Shown piece after piece: positions 24,013 through 33,527 of a stretch of DNA of 64,000 nt. Position numbers and translations under genes: made by a program. The number at the start of each line of letters is the position of its first letter. Position 1 is the first letter of the stretch. The DNA lies in contig JAJEKV010000013.1 in NCBI GenBank assembly GCA_021234155.1, forward strand, positions 11,558,669-11,622,668. Direction: 5' to 3'. The stretch is from Isoetes taiwanensis (taxonomy: Eukaryota; Streptophyta; Lycopodiopsida; Isoetales; Isoetaceae). The notes beneath the pieces are model-generated. The model worked only from the letters and a program-made list of their open reading frames with translations, was not told where the DNA came from and ran no database searches.

Positions 24013-24078
24013 GTACAGAGAATTTCTAGCAACATAGCAACAAATATCATATTGTACAGAGAATTTCTAGCGACAAAT
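23998..24078 (+). repeat. Short tandem duplication, about 40 bp
   Basis: The block 'gcaacaaatatcat...gtacagagaatttctagc' occurs twice in a row, with a few extra bases (attg) in the second copy. It sits at the upstream edge of the nodulin-like fragment. Confidence 0.7.
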
Positions 24079-24699
24079 CTGAGCTCCAGATTATACTGAT
24101 CATATTGTACTTTAGTTATGCTTTCTTGTAAATGCGTTTGAAATATCTATTGCAAGCTTTAGACAAGAAGATCACATAAGACATTATTCACACAACTATA
24201 TCATTCATATAAGCCTTCTCTTCATTAATGGTCTGCACAGATAAACACCCAATTATTTAATGCCAGGAATTGGACTGATATTCTTCATCAACTTCTGAGC
24301 AAACACAATAGCAAATGCAAGAGGAACCTATGGAACTGCTAAAAACAATATGGATACTGACAAACAATGAAGTTCTGTAATTTCGCCCATGAAGTAAGTG
24401 AGTACCTAAATAAATTTCTGCCCATCTGGATGATCAACATATGAAAGCCCTATTAATTAAATCTACTGGATCCTTCCCTGCGGTGCCAATGCCCAGCGCA
24501 TAATAAGCAAGTTCTCTGCATTCAAATGCAAACATAACATAATTCAAAACTTATGCACTTGAATTATGCAAACCTTGAGAACGCTACAAGACATAATTCT
24601 CAGATATAATTCTCAGAATGTTTTCAGACATAATTTATACCTATGCATGTTACAATTTCTATATACAGTTAATGGGTGACCCATGCAACTGCCAACTTA

Positions 24700-25554
24700 T
24701 ACAGGTCTTCCCTTTCCTGCGACATGCAATTCATCATTTACCTGAAGCTTGAAAACCGTTATACAATACAGCAGCATTTACTAACCATGAAGGTGATTCT
24801 CAAATGTGCCATTAGGAACGTAGTCATACACAAGAAAGCGTTGTGTTTCAGAGAGACGATAACTAACTAAGGAGACCAGGTGGCGATGGTGGATGCAGCT
24901 AATGATATCAACCTTTAAAAATTCACGTTCACTTTTGCCCACTACCAACTTTCAAATCGCCTCACCGCCACACATTGCCCTCCAGCTAAGAAACCCTTGT
25001 ATACACATCCAAATCCTCCTTCTCCAAGGATGTTTGCTTTTGGCAAAGCCATTGGTTGTTGCTGCTAAATCTTCATAAGAAGGAAGGCGTTGGAAAGTAC
25101 CACCTAAACTAGCTCCTAAACCCGATGGTGAATTATAACTTTGACCATTAGACATATTTCTGAAGAATAGTAATTACTTCTTAAAAAAGACCGATGAGGA
25201 TGAATAAGAGTCATATCTTTGCACGCCTTCCACATCATAACCCCCATCGTAATGCAAGAGGAACTAAATAGTTTAGAAAAGGCAATATATACACAACTAT
25301 GTGAAATGCTCATTTGAACTTTGGAGAATATTTGACTAACGTAAAATGCTTACTGTTTTATAGAAGGCGCGTGAATCCCCTGCGGATGGATGTTCATTAT
25401 AGAAAGCCTTACTCTTCTTTCTTCGACAACATACCAGGACAATTGCAATAAATCCCAGGAGAATGAAACCAGCAACTGCAACGCCAATAATTACTTTATT
25501 GTTATTGTTGTCACTGCTGGTGCTGTTATTATTTGATGGTGATGATGATGACAT
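24700..25554 (-). pseudogene. PERK-type receptor kinase pseudogene with retained introns
   Basis: PERKs are plasma-membrane kinases with a proline/serine-rich outer part. Exon one begins at 25554: a Ser/Asn-rich stretch (MSSSSPSNNNSTSSDNNN), one membrane helix (VIIGVAVAGFILLGFIAIVL) and a basic CCRRKK stop-transfer signal. A donor GTAAGC follows at 25353. The acceptor TTCTTCAG at 25160 opens exon two, with 'SYEDLAATTNGFAK' and, after a one-base shift, the ATP loop 'LGEGGFGCVYKG' (about 25035). 'SEREF', 'CIHHRHLVSLVSYRLSETQ', 'RFLVYDYVPNGTFENHLHG' follow to 24787. A third exon start (GTCGCAG before 'GKGRP', about 24722) is recognisable, then homology fades. Frameshifts near 25045 and 24935 and loss of the catalytic half make it nonfunctional. 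Retained introns argue for segmental duplication or decay in place, not retrocopying. Confidence 0.85.
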
Positions 25555-25559
25555 ACTCT

Positions 25560-26397
25560 TTTGGTCGTAAGAGTATATATAGCCTAAGCTAATCTTTCTG
25601 CTATGAGCCTAGTCAATTGCCATTTTACTTTGGCAAGATTGCCATATTACTAAACTGTTATGCATGGATTATCCCAGATACACCCAACTCTTTCACATGT
25701 ACCTAGAGACGTATACATGGTCAAAAAACATAGTGTAAAACACAACTCTTTTCCTTTCTGGGGAGGACTGTTGTAAAAGGTGAAATGCCAAGGTTTTTAC
25801 AGAATGTCTCACTTAAACAAATTCCTTGTTCATATATGTAGGTCAAGCCAGATCCACAAAGCTATAAATTGAGCATTCCAGCATACCAGCAAACATTTCT
25901 TCTATGATTAAATGCTCATGAAAAAACAAAAATCAGTCTAACACATTGCATCTTACAGATACCAAATCCTGCTTAAGCCAAACATTTCTGTTACGAACAC
26001 CAAAGTTGACAGAGGCAGATGGAAAACACTCACTTGAGTTGGGTGGACCATGGGGTGGGGTACTTTCTCAAGCTTCTCGTATGTTGATCCAAAATGTGGA
26101 ATCCCAGTTTTTGTTGAGTAAGAGTTCTCGAATGAAGATACAAAGAAACATACATGACAAGAATTTTGCTTTTGCCCGAAAGAAACTATGGCCCGAGCAA
26201 GATAGCATATGACATCTTGACAAACTTGAGACTCAAGCATGACAATAATGTGAATATGCCAAAATGCAAGATTTGGAGAAATGCAAGATTTTGGAGAAAG
26301 ATTTGGAGTCTTGTGAATACCCCAGATTTGAGCATACCTGCTGCGGAATTTCTCCAGCTTGGTTCTTTGCAGCAACTGCTTTATCCTGAGCAACATG
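25560..26397. other. Upstream flank of the PERK pseudogene; no gene recognised
   Basis: A minus-strand frame of 147 codons (25953-26396) lacks any motif I know and overlaps plus-strand frames. It contains a small duplication of 'atgcaagatt(t)tggagaaa' near 26263-26300. Confidence 0.35.
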
Positions 26398-26535
26398 CAA
26401 CAGATTAGAAGTGGTGCAACAGATTAGAAGTGGTGTCCAGCATTACCAAATAGAGCATAAATCTAAGCCTGCACCTCGGATCAAGTCCAGCATTACCAAA
26501 TAGAGCATAAATCTAAGCCTGCACCTCGGATCAAG
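26398..26535 (+). repeat. Two adjacent exact tandem duplications (19 bp x2, then 50 bp x2)
   Basis: 'caacagattagaagtggtg' occurs at 26398-26416 and 26417-26435. Immediately after, a 50-bp unit beginning 'tccagcattaccaaatagag' occurs at 26436-26485 and 26486-26535, essentially without differences. The perfect identity suggests recent duplication. The array lies about 130 bp beyond the stop of the ALP1-like gene. Confidence 0.9.
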
Positions 26536-26668
26536 TCCAGTTGAAAAATATCCAAGGATTGTGGTGTATAAAAACACCTTTTTATTTCAATATCCATGTC
26601 TGTCAAGTAAAACACACAACAAAAGTTAACTACGAGACAAGATGCCAAGGATTATGCGAAAATCCCTT

Positions 26669-28195
26669 CTATTCAGATTCATATTCACTCGACTGCCTTG
26701 TATCTCCACGAGGTTCTCTTCCAAGATTCTCATAAAGAACTTTTGCCAAGGCATTTCTACGTTCTTGATTGGCTGCAGAAATCTTAGCGTGAGTCTTTGG
26801 CATATGTTCAATCAAATATTGAATTTCCTTAGGATCATCATCAACTGCTCTCACAAGCGCTTCCAATGGATCCAATGACACTCCTTGGACCCTATATAAA
26901 CCATATGATGCAGCCCGTGCAACCTCACTTTCTGGAATTTTCATACGTTTTACTCGAGATGCCAAAACTTTTCTTCTATTCTCACTCTCCAAAGCATCTT
27001 TCAGTTCGACTTCAGCCTCAATCTTCCATTCCATATCAAAGTCATCCCCATGCCGTAGGCACAAGTTATGCAAAACTAAGCAAGTGGACACAATTTCAGG
27101 TACATTATCCAATTTTGTATCATTTCTTTTCAACAAAATACGAAAGCGTGATTTTAACATTCCAAAAGCACATTCAACAGTCATCCTTGTACTAGATTGG
27201 ATGTAATTCCAATTTGCTTCAACCTTAGTTAGACCATTTTTATGACCTTTATATGGCGACAACATCCATGGCCGTGGCGGGTATGCAGCATCACCTATTA
27301 GACAATAATGTCCAAGATGCCCAGCCTTTATACGCTTCCCTGCTGCTGATTTTTCAAACAAATTCCAATCATGAAGACTTCCAGCCCAACCTACATCATA
27401 ATCCCATATGCAGCCTTTGGAATCAACAATCACTTGAAGAAGAATGGAGTGGAATCCTTTCCGGTTGTAGTAATCTTGAGGATGATCACTTGGCGCAATA
27501 ATTGGCAGGTGGCTTCCATCAATAGCACCAACCACGAAAGGAATCCCCTTCAATTTCTCAAAATCCCTTGCAATTGAATCCATTCGACCCGTGGAAGGCC
27601 ACTTTATACATAAATCATGAAGCTTAACTTTCATTGCGTGGCAAAATTCTGAAACAACTCTTTGTGCCGTAGTATATCCCACACCGTATGTATCAGCAAT
27701 ATCTTTAAGACAATTGCCTGTTGCTAACCTAGACAGTGCCAAAAAAATCCTCGTTTCTACTGGTATGGCCTTGCGCATCCGTGTATCTTCATGTTTCAAG
27801 AGTGGCTCAAGCATTTCAAAAATGTAATTAAATGTAGCTCTAGATATTCTTACCCTGCTCTTGAACATCCTATCATCATAAGAGTGCAGTAAGCTGGCTT
27901 CCATAATGCTAACCCTGTCATACTTCCATAGATTTGGTACTCTTGTTGCTCTTGAATCTGCACCACATATTGCTTGAGTAGAAAAATCCATCCATGCTTG
28001 AAGATGTTGTTTCATCATGCATGACATGTCTTCATCTAAAGCTCGAATATAAAAAAATAATAAGGCAGCCCAATGAATTCGTTGCTTCTGATCAGAATTC
28101 TCCTGCCCAGCCACTATCAGTCCACTGTTACATGCTGGAATGAAGAAAACAAGGTTAGGAAAAAGGCCTTGATGTAACTTAAAATCATAATACAA
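26669..28195 (-). CDS. ALP1/HARBI1-like nuclease (PIF/Harbinger transposase family)
   Basis: The frame encodes up to 508 residues of the DDE superfamily nuclease found in PIF/Harbinger transposons and in domesticated plant proteins such as ALP1. The catalytic acids are present: Asp226 in GAIDGSH, Asp302 in GDAAYP and Glu341 in VECAFGMLKSRF. An N-terminal helix-turn-helix-like part includes 'CLKDIADTYGVGYTTAQRVV' (162-181), and the tail 'VLHNLCLRHGD' is typical. The first Met may not be the true one: the sequence TTCTTCATTCCAG ending at 28135 looks like a splice acceptor inside the frame, so a shorter start at Met57 (28027) or an upstream exon is possible. The residue after GAID is GSH, where many active transposases also have G-x-H. 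No terminal inverted repeats or Myb-like partner gene were seen nearby, so a domesticated or stranded gene is as likely as an active transposon. Confidence 0.88.
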   Translation of the reverse strand: MYYDFKLHQGLFPNLVFFIPACNSGLIVAGQENSDQKQRIHWAALLFFYIRALDEDMSCMMKQHLQAWMDFSTQAICGADSRATRVPNLWKYDRVSIMEASLLHSYDDRMFKSRVRISRATFNYIFEMLEPLLKHEDTRMRKAIPVETRIFLALSRLATGNCLKDIADTYGVGYTTAQRVVSEFCHAMKVKLHDLCIKWPSTGRMDSIARDFEKLKGIPFVVGAIDGSHLPIIAPSDHPQDYYNRKGFHSILLQVIVDSKGCIWDYDVGWAGSLHDWNLFEKSAAGKRIKAGHLGHYCLIGDAAYPPRPWMLSPYKGHKNGLTKVEANWNYIQSSTRMTVECAFGMLKSRFRILLKRNDTKLDNVPEIVSTCLVLHNLCLRHGDDFDMEWKIEAEVELKDALESENRRKVLASRVKRMKIPESEVARAASYGLYRVQGVSLDPLEALVRAVDDDPKEIQYLIEHMPKTHAKISAANQERRNALAKVLYENLGREPRGDTRQSSEYESE

Positions 28196-28785
28196 TGCTG
28201 ATCAGAAGTTAAGAATGTGATCAAAGTTAATAATGTGATCTAATATTATGTTATTTCTTTAACTGTCATTCCATAATATCAACATTCTCGGATCCCACTA
28301 TTCTCAGACCCTACTATTCTTGAGAAGTCGAATCTCAGATCCTACTATCTTTGAGACTTGAGATGGAGGCTAATCTCTTTAGTTTTCTTATGGAGATTCG
28401 ACCAAGAAAAAAATTTAACACTCAACAAAAGCATCGATTTACCTGTCTGAGGATCCATCCTTGCCGTAATGCTCTATTCTGCACGTCGAATCTTCTATCC
28501 GAAACTGTGATTGGCTTCCGTAGTTCACATCTTCTTCGATTTCTTCGATGGTGCAATGCTAACTCAGCGCTGGCGTGGCATAAAAATGCCGTGAAAAAAA
28601 TTGCTTATGGAATCACGACCAGTCTGACGTGGCATCAAATACGCTGGTAGTTTCGAAACAAAAAATTTAACTAGCTACCACTAGTGGAATCTAGGCCTTA
28701 ATCTTAGATAAATTGCCAATTCAATTATCCCTCGGCCATGGCAATGTTGGTTCAGTTTCTCCCTACTCGAGCAGGACGTGGAACC
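28196..28785. other. Divergent intergenic region between the ALP1-like gene and YJU2
   Basis: This presumably holds the 5-prime parts of both genes. A short repeated motif 'ga(t/c)ccta(c)tatt(c/t)t(g/t)aga' lies near 28290-28350. A plus-strand frame at 28351-28650 has no recognisable domain. Confidence 0.45.
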
Positions 28786-28791
28786 CACGTG
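28786..28791 (+). promoter_or_regulatory. G-box (CACGTG) upstream of YJU2
   Basis: The palindrome CACGTG in the context 'cccacgtgg' lies 129 bp before the YJU2 start codon. It is the standard core for plant bZIP and bHLH factors. Its position in a presumed proximal promoter is suggestive only; one 6-mer can occur by chance. Confidence 0.35.
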
Positions 28792-28919
28792 GCTAGATCA
28801 CTGCCACGCCAGCAGACCAATTTCAAAAAGGAAAAAGGTTCGAGAAATAAAACCCACATTCTCTCTCCCGGACTTGTATAAGAAGCAGGGATCGAGCAGC
28901 GGAGAGCTAGAGCAGCAAC

Positions 28920-29945
28920 ATGGGAGAACGGAAAGTCCTTAACAAGTATTACCCCCCCGACTTCGACCCTGCACTCATCCCTAGGCGCCGGCAGCCCAAA
29001 AATCAGCAAATAAAGGTTCGTATGATGCTTCCCATGAGTATTCGTTGCACTACCTGTGGCAATTATATCTACAAAGGCACCAAATTCAACTCCAGAAAGG
29101 AAGATTGTGTCGGGGAAACTTATTTAGGTATCCAGATTTTTAGGTTTTATTTTAAATGTACTCGCTGCTCTGCTGAGCTTGCCATGAAGACAGATCCTCA
29201 GAACAGTGATTATGTTATGGAGTCTGGAGCTACTAGAAATATTGAGCCTTGGCGGGCTGAAGATGAGGCATTAGATAGTGCAAAGAAGAAAAGAGATGCT
29301 GAAGAAATGGGAGATGCCATGAAAGCATTAGAAAATAGGACACTTGATTCTAAGCAGGAAATGGACATCCTTGCAGCACTTGATGAAATGAAGTCCATGC
29401 GGGCACGCCACGCTGGTGTAGATACTGAGGCTATGCTTAGAGCTCTTAGAGAGACTGCAGAGCTCAAGGAACAAGAGCTTGCTAAAGAAGATGAAGCCCT
29501 CTTGAGGTCTGTTGTATTTCAGAATTCAAGGAATTATGTGCGGAGAATAGATGATGATGAAGATGATTGTGATGATGAAGAGGATGAAGAGGGGAAAGAT
29601 GAAGATGATGTAAAGGCAGATTATAAACGTAGGAAGGCCAACAATGGGGAAGCTTCAGTAGCAGCACAAAATCCTACAGCTGCTCTTGTTTCGGAGCCTG
29701 TATCTAAACAACCTCAAAGTAGTTCTCGCTTCATAGTGAAGCCAAAGTTTGAAATAAAACCAAAACCAAAGCAAACAGATGATAATATGCAAAGGATTGT
29801 TCAACCGGACAACCATGTTGGTAAAGTAAAGGAATCTACTGTTTTAAAATCAATTTCAGACACTGCTGGTGTAGCAGAACCAACTGCTGTTCGAGAAGCT
29901 GTGGGTCTGGCGTCGCTGGCAGGATATGGCAGTGATAGTGATTAA
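28920..29945 (+). CDS. YJU2: YJU2/CCDC94-family pre-mRNA splicing factor (CWC16)
   Basis: The product, 341 residues, belongs to the CWC16 family whose YJU2 branch joins the spliceosome with the Prp19 complex and promotes the first (branching) step in the nucleus. The start [17 protein letters not shown] and the following basic stretch are the hallmark N-terminus. Two CxxC pairs (Cys43/Cys46 and Cys80/Cys83) form the zinc site. A helical charged middle contains '[20 protein letters not shown]' (about 141-160). An acidic run of Asp/Glu (about 209-231) and a tail ending [12 protein letters not shown] complete it. Length and both ends fit a full protein, and no frame break is seen. The coding region lacks introns, so this may be a retained retrocopy or a lineage-specific intronless gene. 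A polyA signal was not identified with confidence. Confidence 0.95.
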   Translation: MGERKVLNKYYPPDFDPALIPRRRQPKNQQIKVRMMLPMSIRCTTCGNYIYKGTKFNSRKEDCVGETYLGIQIFRFYFKCTRCSAELAMKTDPQNSDYVMESGATRNIEPWRAEDEALDSAKKKRDAEEMGDAMKALENRTLDSKQEMDILAALDEMKSMRARHAGVDTEAMLRALRETAELKEQELAKEDEALLRSVVFQNSRNYVRRIDDDEDDCDDEEDEEGKDEDDVKADYKRRKANNGEASVAAQNPTAALVSEPVSKQPQSSSRFIVKPKFEIKPKPKQTDDNMQRIVQPDNHVGKVKESTVLKSISDTAGVAEPTAVREAVGLASLAGYGSDSD

Positions 29946-30276
29946 AAATGGCTCAAAATGTAACATAGATTTTCTTATTAGTCCAGCTTATTCAAATTAA
30001 AAAGTCTCTCAGATGACACGTTTGATAAGATAACTTGAGCAGTGTTAATTGTGTCACTTAAAGATTTTTTCTGAAATTTGGGATGATTTTTTATTTTTCT
30101 CTCGTAATAGTTTCTTTTTTATCTCTGCTTTCAGCCTGTGTATGTCCCCACCAACTCAGCATGTTGATGATGTTTAGCATTTCCTTATCTTAGAATGCTA
30201 TTAATGACATCAGTGTACAATTTGCATCTTCTTTTGTAATTGTATTGATCTTAGATTAGTCTCAGCAACTAACAAT

Positions 30277-30411
30277 ATGCAGATTTTTGTGAAGACCCTG
30301 ACTGGTAAGGCCATCACTCTAGAAGTTGAAAGTTCAGATACGATTGACAATGTGAAGACTAAGATTCAAGACCGGAAGGTATACCTCCTGATCAACAGAA
30401 ATTAATTTCTT
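30277..30411 (+). pseudogene. Truncated ubiquitin coding fragment
   Basis: The fragment starts [19 protein letters not shown] and runs to about codon 45 of the 76-codon ubiquitin unit. Differences from the nearly invariant plant protein include T12A, A28T, K33R, R42K and F45S. One base is missing after codon 33, so 'GIPPDQQK' is read in the next frame. The C-terminal half with Lys48 and the GlyGly end is absent. The start codon follows 'ctaacaatatgcag', which resembles the splice junction that precedes the first codon in many polyubiquitin genes. It lies 332 bp past the YJU2 stop on the same strand. This is a dead fragment. Confidence 0.93.
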
Positions 30412-32188
30412 GTACTGATTTCAATATCAGGGTTTCATATTTCCTACTGTTTTCTCTTAGCCTGTAGTTGGCGTTCGTTTTTAAGAATGCTTTCAAAGTT
30501 AATTAACTTCTGAACGAGTATTCTCTTCTTTTCAAGTTGTGTGGCTTTGTTCAAATCTGAATGTTCCTTGGATCTGTTGCATGTCACCAAACTCTTTTAA
30601 GTGTTCTTTTAATATCTTTGCAATGGTATTACGCTTAACTTGTTTAAATTGCTTCTTTTTGGGTTGCCACCCTTTTTATGTTGGGGTAGAATATTTCGTT
30701 AATATTCCAGATTTTTTTAAAGTATTCTGAAAACTGCTAGATTCCTCACTTTCAAGGTGATTAATTGTGCTTTCGATCTATTGTGGGGACTTGCATTGGA
30801 GAAGCGCAACCTTCACCTGAAATAGCGAGCTTACCTTATAAAACATCAAGTATTCCCTATACAGGCATTGAGCATCAGTGTACTTACAACTCAGGCCCGG
30901 CTTCCCCACGGGAATATTCCCAACAACTAGCACACACGAATCGTATATCAAGATTGCAATAACCAGCATGCATAAATTGTATGACTGCCAATATATCACA
31001 TTGGATCTACATGTCAATACAAGACTGGTTCAACTAGCAATAGGGCAAAGCTTGGGGCAAAGGGTTGTGTTCATAAACTTAGATGGTTGTAATGGATAGA
31101 TCATGATTGCACCAACTTCAGGAATGCTGACTTGGATTAAGCAAGAGTAGCATAGATTTCCATTACATGCTAAGGGATACACGTAGTCCACGTCTCAAGG
31201 TAAGCATGGTAAACCCCACATTTTTCTTATGCAGCCATCAAATTGTACGTGGAGTTTGAAGCAGACAAACCAGGTCCATGTTGCAGATTCCTAGTCAAGT
31301 CTGTGACCACAGCAGATTTTACCAACTTAAGAACCGACGCGGCATACATACTGTTTGTTGCAATAAAACAACTAGAATAAAAACAAATCCAACAAAGCTC
31401 TGGACACCAGTTGTGCTTGTCATGTCATGTACTATCCTTTGAAACATGTTTACTAAAGGGCATCATTAATGCCTAGGTAAGGTATGCCTTGTTCCCCTGA
31501 TTCAAGGTATAACACAACTAGAAAAAATTATAACATTTGCAACTGATGTGGCCCTGGAATTGCTGTAACAGTTGTTGGTATAACAGTTGCTGGTGACACG
31601 ATCCTCTATATGAAAAGGCCAATTCTTGTGTATCTGGGTATCTGTTGACCAAACTGCTTCAAATTAAATCTCCAACATCACAATTATGATGACATCCAAT
31701 GTCCATAAGGCAAGGTGGATCAAGGCCTTCAGTTTTATCATCCTCAAGACAAACAATTATATCCAGCTCGAGACAAATTGTAGCCAGTCCATTGAACCCT
31801 TAATTTGGTGTTCCTTTTGATACAAGGGTTGGCAATGGAGATGATGTACTCGGTTTGTGGTAGTTACCATAATGCACGCATGAGTTTCAAAAATTAGAAA
31901 ATAATAAATTAGCCAACCTCTCAATGGCAGAAGATGCCCATGTCTGTCAATGGCAGATGATGTCATGTTGCAAACTGGAAACACATTTTATACCAGGCTT
32001 CTTGCAAGCTTCGCCCCGTTTGGTTGATCAACAATTTCATCAAGCTTTTATGTTGTAGGCAACCTCCTGCTTTATGGTTACATGTGTTCTACACCAAGCA
32101 TATATATATACAAGAAAATTAATACGTCCTACGGCGCATTGTTCCAATTTTAGCATGTTCCTACGTGCAAGTTCTTATAAAAGAATCT
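30412..32188. other. No gene recognised
   Basis: No domain was recognised in either strand. The sequence has intron-like or decayed composition. The short frames between 30539 and 31984 overlap on both strands and look random. Confidence 0.4.
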
Positions 32189-32189
32189 C

Positions 32190-32880
32190 TTGAAAATACT
32201 CTAAATTCATAGATTATCTAACATTCTACCAAGGTTCTCTCAGATTCTACCAAGGTTCTCTAAGATTCTACCAAGGTTCTCTAAATTTTATAAGATTCCC
32301 TAGATTTTCCAAGATTTTATGAAGATCCCCTTAGATTCTCTTAGATTCATTTAGATTTTATGAGATTGCCCTATGTTCCCTTACATTATATGAGATTCAA
32401 AGAGATTCTATAAGTATTCCCTTACATACTCTAAGATTTCATCAACATTTTCTTAGATTCCCTTAGATTTTATGAAGATTCCTTTAGATCCCCCAAATTT
32501 TAAGAGATTCCCTTAGGCTTGTAAATATTTTTCTAGATTCTCTTACATTTTATAAGATTTTCTTACATTTTATTAGATTTTTCTGGATTCCTTTACATTC
32601 TAGAACTTTTTAGAACATTCTAAGACTTTCTGGAACATTCTAAGACTTTCAATATATTCTAGAACTTTCTAGAAGTATTTTCCTAGATTTCCTTACATTC
32701 CCGTAGATTCCCCTACATTCTAGAACATTCTAAAACTTATTAGAACAATTTAGAACTTTCTGGAAGAATTTTCTTAGATCCCCACTAGATTCTCTTATGT
32801 TCTAGAACTTTCTAGAAGATTCTAGAACTTTCTAGAGTCTTCCAGAACATTCTAGAGCCTTCTTGAACTAGCTAGAATAT
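32190..32880 (+). repeat. Degenerate AGATTC / TTCTAGAA short-period array (left arm)
   Basis: Short words 'agattc', 'ttagattc', 'aaggttctct' recur every 10-20 bases through 32200-32590. The array then shades into 'ttctagaactttctagaa' units with a strict 10-bp period to 32877. A similar arm occurs at 33715-34240. It is noncoding and likely a minisatellite-type expansion. Confidence 0.85.
32598..32877. promoter_or_regulatory. Cluster of heat-shock-element-like half sites
   Basis: Heat shock factor binds alternating nGAAn and nTTCn units spaced by 5 bp. From 32800 to 32877, 13 of 16 consecutive 5-bp slots carry TTC or GAA in the correct alternation. Four perfect slots occur at 32657-32674. From 32598 to 32650, 8 of 11 slots fit. 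Functional elements usually need three or more units. No heat-inducible gene is visible nearby, and the pattern may simply result from repeat expansion. Confidence 0.4.
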
Positions 32881-32956
32881 TATAGGCTATTTTATCTTAA
32901 TGACAATATTACGCTTAAGTATATTTGAAACATAAATTATTCATTGAATTAATGCT

Positions 32957-33014
32957 TGGTTTAGTGGTTAGAGTGGGGGGTTTGGGGATTGAGGACCAGG
33001 GTTCGAATTCCCCC
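32957..33014 (+). repeat. tRNA-like retroposon (SINE) head
   Basis: The stretch 'tggtttagtggttagag' (32957-32973) fits an A box and 'gggttcgaattcccc' (32999-33014) a B box of an RNA polymerase III tRNA promoter, about 40 bp apart as in plant tRNA-derived SINEs. The cloverleaf is not complete enough for a working tRNA. The body and tail of the SINE are not sharply delimited; an A-rich 'ataaaaaattttaaaa' follows at 33018. Confidence 0.6.
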
Positions 33015-33059
33015 AATAACATAAAAAATTTTAAAAGCCTTTCCTTAAGGGACGAGCAT

Positions 33060-33460
33060 TCAACATGAGCCTTAGGATCTTAGACTCGATCAACGATCAA
33101 GATCTCACCATATAAAAGCAATATGAGCCATAGGATCTGTCACATATAATTCCCAAAGCCATGTGGACCGTAGGATATGTGCCAAGCCACCTGAGCCGTA
33201 GGATCTCGGATTGACGATCAGGATCAAATCAACATGGACCGTAGGATCGTTACATATAGTCTATATAAGAACCCCAACCCATTTGGGCCTTAGGATACGT
33301 CCTAAAGCCACGTGAGCCGTAGGATCTCGGATCCACGATCAGGATCAGATCAACCTGGACCGTAGGATCGTGTCTATATGGGTTGTATGTAAACTCCCAA
33401 GCCATCTGGGCCGTAGGATGTGTCCCCAAGCAACGTGAGCCGTCGGATCTCGAACGGACG
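33060..33460 (+). repeat. Tandem repeat built on a 'ccgtaggatc' motif
   Basis: Eight variants of 'g(a/g)(g/c)c(c/g)(g/t/a)taggat' occur at about 33066, 33123, 33165, 33193, 33280, 33308, 33405 and 33433. The larger unit 'tgagccgtaggatctcgga...cacgatcaggatc' starts at 33193, 33308 and, shortened, 33433, a period of about 115-125 bp. Related words occur inside the 460-bp elements near 4450 and 13860, and in the tail at 33430-33470 ('cggacggtcgga'). Confidence 0.75.
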
Positions 33461-33506
33461 GTCGGATAAGCGCGACAAACATAAGAACATATATATGATG
33501 ATTGAT

Positions 33507-33527
33507 ATACAAGTTTTTGTACTATGA
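33507..33527 (+). repeat. Shared repeat end also seen at 39514
   Basis: 'atatacaagtttttgtacta' occurs here and at 39514-39533, in both cases just after a GC-richer block containing a 'cggatct...cgga' motif. This suggests the end of one mobile family present twice. Confidence 0.5.

Noticed and set aside
27253-27577. Plus-strand frames inside the ALP1-like gene
   Set aside because: They oppose a long conserved frame with a full catalytic triad and carry no motif themselves.
28752-29009. Minus-strand open frames across the YJU2 gene (28752-29009, 29210-29467, 29482-29667)
   Set aside because: They are antisense shadows of a strongly conserved coding sequence.
32957-33014. A functional tRNA gene
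   Set aside because: A-box and B-box words are present, but pairing of an acceptor stem and anticodon arm could not be made, and the G-run in the middle does not fit an anticodon stem.
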